Assembly: GCA_021628825.1 (NCBI GenBank)
Contig: JAJXRY010000002.1
Span: forward strand, 1,116,001 to 1,180,000
Direction of reading: 5' to 3'
DNA: 64,000 nucleotides
DNA from: Lachnospiraceae bacterium
GTDB lineage: Bacteria; Bacillota; Clostridia; Lachnospirales; Lachnospiraceae
The number at the start of each line of letters is the position of its first letter. Within the stretch, counting starts at the first letter, position 1. Shown piece by piece: positions 57,092 through 64,000 of this stretch. Under the pieces are notes generated by a model that saw nothing but the letters and a program-made list of their open reading frames with translations, ran no database searches and was not told the DNA's origin. The position numbers and the translations under genes are program-made.

Positions 57092-57888
57092 ATGAAGAAA
57101 AAAAATATCGATTTCTGTTTCTTATTCCGGTGATTCTGCTGTGCACACTGTTCGGGTGCCGTAAGGAAAAAGCGGAATTGCTGTTTGAAGATACAGAGAA
57201 GATCATAGAAGAGGATCCGGCGGGTTCGTCAGAAAAGTCGGAAGAGAACCGGGAAGCCGGCAGAAGCGTGGACTCCGGTGGAGATGCCCGGAAAGAATCC
57301 AATATAGGAAAAACCGGGACGGCAGTTGAAGATACGGGGAGCATTAATTCAGGTATAATTGCTGCAGGGACGCATGAAGAAAATGAAGCGAAGGTGTCCT
57401 GCATGGTGCATGTCTGCGGAGCGGTGGAACAGCCTGGTGTTTATGAACTGCCGCAGGGAAGCCGCATTTATCAGGCAATTGCATGTGCAGGCGGATTAAG
57501 TGATGAGGCAGATCCCGATTACTTAAACCAGGCAGATTTTGTGTCCGATGGAGAGAAGGTTTATGTACCTACCCGTGAAGAGGTTATGGAAATGGACGAC
57601 CGATTGCAGATTGTTTCGGGACAACCCGATGGATCTGGAGGAGCTTATCCTGTATTGGGGGCAGGCTCACAGAGTCAGGAGGAACAGGCAGCTTCAGGTC
57701 TGGTGAATCTGAATACGGCATCAGAGGAGCAGTTATGTACCCTGCCAGGGATCGGTAGCAGTAAGGCTAAGAGCATCATTGCCTACAGGGAAGAGCACGG
57801 CAGCTTTGACCGGATTGAGAGTGTGATGAATGTGGCCGGAATCAAGGATGGATTGTTTCAGAAAATCAAGGCATATATTACCGTATAG
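57092..57888 (+). CDS. comEA: Competence protein ComEA (frameshifted)
   Basis: Membrane-anchored receptor for incoming double-stranded DNA during transformation. After a signal or anchor (RFLFLIPVILLCTLFGC, possibly a lipobox Cys) and a charged linker come an SLBB domain (CMVHVCGAVEQPGVYELPQG, about residues 100-165) and a C-terminal helix-hairpin-helix DNA-binding pair (VNLNTASEEQLCTLPGIGSSKAKSII). One base is off in the A run at 57098-57105. The restored length is about 265 residues. The DNA channel gene comEC lies 3.3 kb downstream, with a signalling block between. Confidence 0.88.
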
Positions 57889-57922
57889 TGCGTGAAATGG
57901 AATGCGGTTGAGGTAGAGGAAA

Positions 57923-58607
57923 ATGGCGAAGAAAGTTTTGGTAGTGGATGATGAAAAAAACTGATTGTAAAGGGAATCCGGTTCAGTCTGGAACAGGATG
58001 GAATGGAAGTGGACTGCGCCTATGACGGCGAGGAGGCGCTTGCCATGATTCAGAATAAAGAATACGACATCATTCTTCTGGATGTGATGCTTCCCAAGAA
58101 GGATGGGTTCGAGGTCTGCCAGCAGGTGCGGGAGTTTTCCGGTGTGCCTATTGTGATGCTGACCGCCAAAGGAGAGGATATGGATAAGATACTCGGCCTT
58201 GAATACGGCGCGGATGATTACATGACGAAGCCGTTTAATATACTTGAGGTGAAGGCAAGAATCAAGGCCATCATGCGCAGAACAACACCGAAACAGAAGG
58301 AAGCAGCCAGGGTGATTGAGGATGGAGATCTGAAGCTTTTACTGTGATGACCGCAGGGCATTTGTGGCAGGCAGGGAGATGAACCTGACTGCCAAGGAAT
58401 TTGATGTGTTAGAGCTTCTGGTTTTTAAATCCGAACAAGGTTTACGGCAGAGAGAGCCTTTTGAAGCTGATCTGGGGAAATGATTATCCGGGGGACGTGC
58501 GTACCGTGGATGTTCATATCCGCCGTCTGCGTGAAAAAATCGAAGATAATCCATCCAATCCCCGCTATGTACATACGAAATGGGGCGTTGGCTACTATTA
58601 TTCGTGA
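57923..58607 (+). CDS. OmpR/PhoB-type response regulator (frameshifted)
   Basis: Transcription regulator paired with the next gene. The receiver domain shows VLVVDDE, phospho-acceptor Asp in IILLDVMLPKKDG, the Thr in VMLTAKGED and Lys in YMTKPFN. A winged-helix domain follows: MNLTAKEFDVLELL, VRTVDVHIRRLREKIE, YVHTKWGVGYYYS. Breaks at 57953-57960, about 58338 and 58424 are single-base. About 228 residues when restored. The start ATG 57923 follows GGTAGAGGAAA. The kinase starts 13 bp after its stop. Confidence 0.88.
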
Positions 58608-58620
58608 GGAAACAGAAGTA

Positions 58621-60102
58621 ATGTCTGAAAAATCAAAATTTTCTTTTTCCAAATTAAAGGTTGGACACAGCTTAAAGCTGCGTCTGTTTATCATTATTTT
58701 TCTTGCGGGAATTATCCCGTGCACCATTATTTACCATGTTATTCTGAGCAATTATGAAGACCGTGCCGTCAAGGTGCGGATTTCTGATGTGCAGAACCAG
58801 TTGAAGATCATAGCGGATCATTTGATTACCTATAATTATCTGCCGGACAGTTCTTCGGAAGTGATTAACGCAGAGCTCGAGCAGCTTTCCAATCTGTATA
58901 ACGGGCGTGTGATGATTATTAACGGCAGTTTGAAAATTGTGAAGGATACCTATGGACTCAGTGAAGGAAAGACGATTGTTTCCGAGGAGGTAATTAAGTG
59001 TTTTAAGGGATCCAATACGGCAAATTATGACCGGGTGAACGGATTTATTGAGATCACGGTTCCGATTATGGAAACGATTTCGGAACAGAATGCGACACCC
59101 GAACAGCCGGAAGGAACCGAAGTGGTGCGCGGTGTGATGCTGACCAGTGTTTCAACCGACAGTATTAATATGACACTTTCCATTCTGAGCCGGAAGGCAT
59201 CGATTATTGAGATTATTATGGCTCTGTGTATTCTGGCGCTGGCAATTATTCTGGCAAGAATTCTGATCCGGCCTTTTGACCGGGTATCAGGAGCAATCAG
59301 CGAGGTGCAGGAGGGCTACACGAACGAAACGATCAGTGTGCCGGATTACATAGAAACAGAGCATATTGTAGATGCATTTAACAGCGTGCTGCAAAGAATG
59401 AATGCGCTCGATGAGACGAGACAGGATTTCGTGGCAAATGTCTCCCATGAACTGAAAACACCGATTACGTCCATGAAGGTGCTGGCAGACTCTCTGATTG
59501 CACAGGAGGATGTGCCGGTGGAGCTGTACCGGGAATTTATGGTGGATATTGCGGAAGAAATCGAGCGAGAGGATAAGATCATCAATGATCTGCTTGCCCT
59601 TGTGAAGCTGGACAAATCCGCGGCATCCGTAAATATCACATCCGTTGACATCAATGCCCTCACAGAGCTGATTTTACGGCGGCTTCGTCCGATTGCCAAG
59701 AAAACCGATATTGAGCTGACACTTATCAGCAAGCGTGAGATCATCGCAGAAGTGGATGAGGTGAAGCTTTCCCTGGTTTTAACCAATCTGATTGAAAATG
59801 CCATTAAGTATAACCGGGAACAGGGCAAGGTAAATGTTATTCTGGACGCGGATCATCAGTTTTTTACCGTACAGGTGGCAGATACCGGCATTGGAATTCC
59901 GGAGGACTCGATCCAGCATATCTATGAGCGTTTTTATCGTGTAGATAAGTCCCACTCGAGGGAAATCGGTGGAACAGGACTTGGACTTGCGATTACGAAG
60001 AGTGCCGTACAGTTGCTGCGCGGTTCGATTAAGGTAGAGAGTATTCAGGGCGAAGGCAGTGTCTTTACGGTGAAGATTCCATTGACAAGATCGCTGGCGT
60101 AG
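58621..60102 (+). CDS. Sensor histidine kinase with HAMP domain
   Basis: A 493-residue membrane kinase. A first helix (LFIIIFLAGIIPCTIIYHVI) and a second (IIEIIMALCILALAIILARIL) frame an extracellular sensor of about 150 residues. Then HAMP (PFDRVSGAISEVQEGY), HisKA with FVANVSHELKTPITSM (phospho-His), and the ATPase with N box NLIENAIKYN, DTGIGIP and GGTGLGLAITKS. It is intact. The start ATG 58621 follows GTGAGGAAACAG. With the regulator and the following GerMN lipoprotein, the order recalls the MtrA-MtrB-LpqB arrangement. Confidence 0.92.
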   Translation: MSEKSKFSFSKLKVGHSLKLRLFIIIFLAGIIPCTIIYHVILSNYEDRAVKVRISDVQNQLKIIADHLITYNYLPDSSSEVINAELEQLSNLYNGRVMIINGSLKIVKDTYGLSEGKTIVSEEVIKCFKGSNTANYDRVNGFIEITVPIMETISEQNATPEQPEGTEVVRGVMLTSVSTDSINMTLSILSRKASIIEIIMALCILALAIILARILIRPFDRVSGAISEVQEGYTNETISVPDYIETEHIVDAFNSVLQRMNALDETRQDFVANVSHELKTPITSMKVLADSLIAQEDVPVELYREFMVDIAEEIEREDKIINDLLALVKLDKSAASVNITSVDINALTELILRRLRPIAKKTDIELTLISKREIIAEVDEVKLSLVLTNLIENAIKYNREQGKVNVILDADHQFFTVQVADTGIGIPEDSIQHIYERFYRVDKSHSREIGGTGLGLAITKSAVQLLRGSIKVESIQGEGSVFTVKIPLTRSLA

Positions 60103-60121
60103 TTGGAAGAAAAGGAAAAGA

Positions 60122-61135
60122 ATGATTTTGAAACAGGATATATGTAAATATCAACAAGTGAATCAACGGGAAAGTCAATCAATAGACCGGCATCATCTGT
60201 GTGAACGACAAAAAGGTGCATGGTTTTATAAGGCGGTATTTTTGCCGGTGATACTTGGTGTCTGTCTGCTGTGTGCCTGCGGAAAGAAGGAGCAGGAAAC
60301 GGGAAAGCTATATCACATTTACAGTCTGAATAATGAAGAGACTGCCATTGCGAGTCATGATTACCGGACGGAAACGACCGATCAGGAGGCACTGCTGCAG
60401 GAACTTCTTGAACAATTGTCGGTGCCTGCGGACAAGCTGCAGTATCGGGCAACGTTAAGCGGGAATGTGCAGCTGCTTTCCGAGTCAATTACCGAGGAGC
60501 AGCTTCTGCTCGACTTTAGTGAAGAGTATTACCGTCAGTCGGTGACCACCGAGGTGCTCACAAGGGCGGCGATTGTGCGGACGCTGTCCCAGATTGACGG
60601 CGTGGCACATATTTCCTTTCAGGTAAAGGAAGAGCCGCTGCTGGATACCTATGGAAACGTAATCGGCGTAATGAATGCCGATATGTTCATTGATAACGAT
60701 GGAAACGAGATCAATACCTATGAGAAGGCAAGACTGCTGCTTTATTTTGCAAACGAAGACGGTACAAAGCTTCATGCCGTAACGAGAAACGTGGTATACA
60801 GCAGCAACATTTCCATGGAGAGGCTTATCGTGGAGCAGCTTCTTTTAGGACCGCAGAAGAATGAAAGCGGTTATGCGGTACTGAACCCGTCTACGAAGAT
60901 CCAGAGCGTGACCGTCAAGGATGGAACATGTTATGTAAACTTGGATGCATCCTTCTGGACGAAGTCCTATAATGTCAGCTCGGATGTGATGATTTATTCG
61001 ATCGTAAACTCGCTGGCAGAATTGTCCAGTGTGAATCGTGTACAGATTACCATTGATACGGAAGGGGCGGTAGATCTTAAGGATAATGCCAATCTGCAGC
61101 CGTCGTATGAACGGAATTTGGATATTGTGGAGTAA
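60122..61135 (+). CDS. GerMN-domain lipoprotein
   Basis: A 337-residue surface lipoprotein with an unusually long cytosolic lead before the signal segment (VFLPVILGVCLLCACG, lipobox Cys near 53). Two GerMN-like modules follow (about 65-195 and 205-330): LLLDFSEEYYRQ then AAIVRTLSQIDGV, and LIVEQLLLGPQKNE then CYVNLDASFW. GerM-type proteins support spore or envelope assembly. Downstream of a two-component pair it may modulate the kinase, as LpqB does for MtrB (inference). It is intact; the start is ATG 60122. Confidence 0.83.
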   Translation: MILKQDICKYQQVNQRESQSIDRHHLCERQKGAWFYKAVFLPVILGVCLLCACGKKEQETGKLYHIYSLNNEETAIASHDYRTETTDQEALLQELLEQLSVPADKLQYRATLSGNVQLLSESITEEQLLLDFSEEYYRQSVTTEVLTRAAIVRTLSQIDGVAHISFQVKEEPLLDTYGNVIGVMNADMFIDNDGNEINTYEKARLLLYFANEDGTKLHAVTRNVVYSSNISMERLIVEQLLLGPQKNESGYAVLNPSTKIQSVTVKDGTCYVNLDASFWTKSYNVSSDVMIYSIVNSLAELSSVNRVQITIDTEGAVDLKDNANLQPSYERNLDIVE

Positions 61136-61147
61136 AGGAGGAAATGA

Positions 61148-63615
61148 ATGAGAAAGCGCCCCTTAAGTGTGGGGTGTCTGGTAGTGGTGATTTTGATTTG
61201 TATTGTAACTTCCCTGTCGCGGAAGGAACCGTGGAACTGCCCGGATCTGGAAGGGCAGACGGTTATTGTGCAGGGAAGGGTTTATCAGAAAGAAGTGAAA
61301 ACCCAGGGGGGACAGGATAAGACAGTAGTCTACTTAAAGCAGGTTTCTTTTGCAGGAGAGGCATCGGAAAATGGATGGTCTATTGCGGGGGAGAAGCCGG
61401 TGGAAGGACAGTTACCCATACAGGAAGAAGCAGAAAAGCAGTTACTTGTACAGGAGGAAGCGGCAGAAAGGCAGTTACCTGTACAGAAGGAAGCAGAAGA
61501 AAAGCAGTTACCTGTACAAGAAAAAGAAGCAGAAAGACTGGCTGACATAGAAGATACAGAGAATATCCTATGTTACCTGGGGGAGGGGTCCCGGAACCGG
61601 AAATCGGAAGCCTTGTTATCCTGAAGGGAACGCTGAAAAATTTTCAACAACCAACGAATCCCGGGCAGTTCAATGCCTCGTTCTATTATCAGATACTTCG
61701 AATCTCTTTTCGCCTGGATCGGGCAGAAATTCAAGTAAAATCAGACAAGTATTATAAAATATCAGAAGGTTTATATCAGTTACGAAGAAAAGCAGGCAGT
61801 AAAATGGATGCACTGTTACCGGAACAGGAAGCCTCGGTAATGAAGACCATGCTGCTTGGAGAAAAAAAGGAATCTTAGACGAAGAAATCAAAGGACTTTA
61901 TCAGAGAAATGGAATTGCACATATTCTCGCCATTTCGGGGCTTCACATTTCCATGATCGGAATGGGATTCTATCAGCTTTTACGCAAAGCAGGATTAAAA
62001 ATTAAAACCAGTGCCATACTGGCTTCCATTGTTATTATCCTATATGGAATGATGACCGGCTTTGCGGTTTCGGCAATCCGGGCCATCGTTATGTTTCTGC
62101 TGCAAATGCTGGCGCAGATTCTGGGAAGAACCTATGACCGGATTACGGCACTTGCTGTTGCGGCCGTTCTGGTGCTCGTGGAGCAGCCGCTTTATCTTTT
62201 TCACAGTGGCTTTCAGTTTTCCTTCTTGTGTGTTCTGGGAATTTCCCTGATTCTGCCGGTTCTTGGCAATGTCAGAAAGGGAAGAAAGCTGCTGGAAGGA
62301 ATTGCCATGATGGCAGTGACGCTTCCGGTATATCTGGGTGTCTTTTATCAGATCCCGGTTTATTCGATGTTCTTAAATTTCATTGTACTTCCCATGATGA
62401 GTATTTTAATGGGTGCGGGAATTGTGATGGTTCTTGCCTCGTTCATGTGGACAGGGCTTGGTATCCCTGCGGCATGGCTGATTACAGGAATTCTTATGGT
62501 ATACGAAAAGCTGGCACTGTTTACGGAGCACCTGCCCAATCATTACTGGACGCCGGGCTGTCCTGCAAAATGGCAGCTGGCAGTATATGTGGCGGTGTTG
62601 ATCGTCGTTGCGGCTCTGGGACGGACGAGACGCAAGACAGTACTGTATCAGAAGGATTGTATTCATAGGCGAGGAAAATGTGAAAAGTGGATTTCAACAT
62701 ATGGAATTCCGGTGGGAATCTGCTGGGGACTTATCTTACTTGGAGCAGTGATACTTGCCTGGCATTTCCGGCCGGAATTACAGGTTACCGTCCTGGATGT
62801 CGGGCAGGGAGACTGTATTTTTCCTGCAGACGGAGGATGGAACTTCTTATCTGACAGATGGAGGAAGTTCCTCGATTTCTAAAGTCGGAAAGTACCGGAT
62901 GATTCCTTTTCTGAAATATCAGGGGGCATCACAGATTAAGGCCGTATTTGTAAGTCATGCGGACAGTGATCATTGCAATGGGATTGCAGAATTGCTGGAA
63001 CAGGCGGAGCTTGAAGGAATTATGGTGGATAATCTGGTGCTTCCGGATCTTGCAGATGAATGTCGTAGTAGCGGGTATGAAGAACTGGTTGATCTGGCCG
63101 GGCAGAATGAAGTTACTGTTCAATTCCTGCATGAAGGACAGCAGTTTCAGGATGGTGAATTGCTGTTTCAATGTTTGCACCCATCGAAAGGCTACCGGGC
63201 AGAAGACCTCAATGAAACTTCCATGGTACTGCTTGTGACTTACAAGGAATTTTCCATGCTTCTTACCGGTGATGTGCAGGGAGCAGGCGAGGAGCATCTG
63301 ACACAGGAACTGAAAGCCTGGAAGGGACCGGGAGTGACAGATCATGCGGAGACAGAATTGACCATACTCAAGGTTGCACATCATGGATCGAAGAATTCCA
63401 CTTCGGAAGAATTTTTTTAGAAGCAGCAAATCCAAAGCTTGCCATTATTTCCTGTGGGGAAGGAAACCGTTATGGGCATCCACATGAAGAAACCCTGGAA
63501 CGGTTGGAAAAGGCAGATATTCCGCGGTTTTTGTACGAAAGATTATGGGGCAATCACTGTAACGGTTGCTGGGGAGAGCCGTGTGAAAGTGAGAGGGTAT
63601 GTGAACAAGAACTAA
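61148..63615 (+). CDS. comEC: DNA-uptake channel ComEC/Rec2 (frameshifted)
   Basis: Membrane channel that takes up single-stranded DNA, about 821 residues when restored. Order: N-terminal helix and OB-like DUF4131 domain (1-200) holding a Gln/Glu-rich repeat insertion, the competence membrane domain (GIAHILAISGLHISMIG to about 540), and a C-terminal metallo-beta-lactamase-like domain (VTVLDVGQGDCIFL, SHADSDHCNG, KVAHHGSKNS, YGHPHEETL). Breaks at about 61590, 61866, 62818, 63411 and 63531 are one-base. The corrected end is VRGYVNKN with TAA 63613-63615. The start ATG 61148 follows AAAGGAGG. Confidence 0.9.
61410..61545 (+). repeat. 30-33 bp imperfect repeats inside comEC
   Basis: Four units beginning CAGTTACCTGTACA or a variant encode blocks like QLPVQEEAEEK. 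They are inserted into the N-terminal OB-like domain. The flanking residues read through normally. Confidence 0.8.
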
Positions 63616-64000
63616 CAAGAAAAACCCAGAGTCAAAGAAGGAGGAGGGTACAGGAGAAAGGAACTAACAGAAAAACCCAGAGTGAGAGAAGGAGGAGGGT
63701 ACAGGAGAAAGGAACTAACAGAAAAACCCAGAGTGAGAGAAGGAGGAGGGTACAGGAGAAAGGAACTAACAGAAAAACCCAGAGTGAGAGAAGGAGGAGG
63801 GTATAGGAGTGAGAAACAGGAAGAAAAACCCAGAGCAAGAGAAGGAGGAGGGTATAGGAGCAAGAAACAGGAAGAAAAACCCAGAGCAAGAGAAGGAGAG
63901 GGGTATAGGAGCGAGAAATGAACAGAAAAACCCAGAACATAAGAAAGGAGAGGGTACAGGAGAAAAAATAAGATGAAATACCCAATAACCAGATTGTAAT
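63585..64000. repeat. 51-bp tandem repeat array after comEC (continues past the window)
   Basis: GGG triplets occur at 63595, 63646, 63697, 63748, 63799, 63850, 63901 and 63952, exactly 51 bp apart. From the second unit on, each is preceded at 21 bp by CCC in AAACCCAG. The first GGG lies within the last comEC codons. The last visible bases include ATACCCAATAACC, so the array continues beyond the window. The purine-rich strand lacks stops in two frames, which creates false ORFs. Confidence 0.92.

Noticed and set aside
63616..63985. Arginine-rich and leucine-rich reading frames in the terminal array
   Set aside because: The purine-rich strand lacks T and hence stop codons. The frames exist on both strands and match no family. 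The corrected comEC frame stops at 63615.
63585..64000. CRISPR array
   Set aside because: Units are contiguous 51-bp copies without unique spacers, and no cas genes are nearby. The same holds for 8421-8925.
1..64000. tRNA, rRNA, tmRNA or RNase P genes
   Set aside because: No cloverleaf with CCA-type end, no conserved rRNA blocks and no other structural RNA core were recognised by eye; small ones could be missed without a covariance search.

Overview
The window looks like a chromosomal segment of a low-to-moderate GC anaerobic Firmicute, most likely a gut Lachnospiraceae. The reasons are clostridial families (DUF4250, DUF4364, DUF6483, DUF3791/DUF3990, an Hrb-type flavin reductase-rubredoxin fusion, DegV, YitT), strong AGGAGG ribosome binding sites, sigma-A promoters and CIRCE heat-shock operators. 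No rRNA, tRNA or CRISPR was seen, and the species cannot be named from the sequence alone. A large share of the genes, including housekeeping ones (argB, argD, argG, rarA, comEC), are broken by single-base length changes in A/T runs of about 4 to 8. I treat most of these as sequencing or assembly errors, and give coordinates for the whole reconstructed gene with the breaks noted.

Layout. 0-8 kb: the end of an ECF transporter S component, a heterodimeric ABC exporter pair, a MetQ-like lipoprotein, a small membrane protein and a D-Ala-D-Ala carboxypeptidase. 8.3-12.7 kb: a copper operon with two CsoR-type operators, a ten-unit 51-bp repeat array as leader, csoR, a copA-type ATPase and a copZ-type chaperone. 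12.7-14.7 kb: a LytTR regulator and GHKL kinase pair on the minus strand. 14.7-16.2 kb: an IS3-family element. 16.2-18 kb: CIRCE-controlled hsp20 and a dnaJ-like gene. 18.2-20.1 kb: a second IS with 8-bp target duplication, inserted just upstream of a STAS gene. 20.5-24.5 kb: Hrb, a trx/crp deletion junction, an HD-GYP protein and a YitT protein.

24.6-32.2 kb is an AT-rich accessory region. It holds an AbrB/RelE-type toxin-antitoxin pair, a half-deleted MATE gene, an Xre pseudogene, a tyrosine recombinase, a DinJ/ParE-type pair, a HAD phosphatase, small hypotheticals, and a tightly overlapping DUF3791-DUF3990-DUF3791 cassette, the best candidate here for a little-described system. 32.2-43.2 kb returns to chromosome-like content: CIRCE-clpB, DUF4250, two tandem paralogous lipoproteins with the scar of a third, a polysaccharide deacetylase, a formate/nitrite-type channel, rarA and a DUF5722 protein. 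A 219-bp hairpin element follows.

43.5-64 kb: DUF4364, a radical SAM protein, malic enzyme, DegV, a LytTR regulator, and an arginine biosynthesis locus (argG divergent from argC-GNAT-argJ-argB-argD). Then come a substrate-binding protein with internal repeats, a small DMT-type protein, comEA, an OmpR-type two-component pair, a GerMN lipoprotein and comEC. The comEC stop codon lies inside the first unit of a second 51-bp array that runs off the window. The two 51-bp arrays, 55 kb apart, share period and internal spacing and appear to be one dispersed repeat family.
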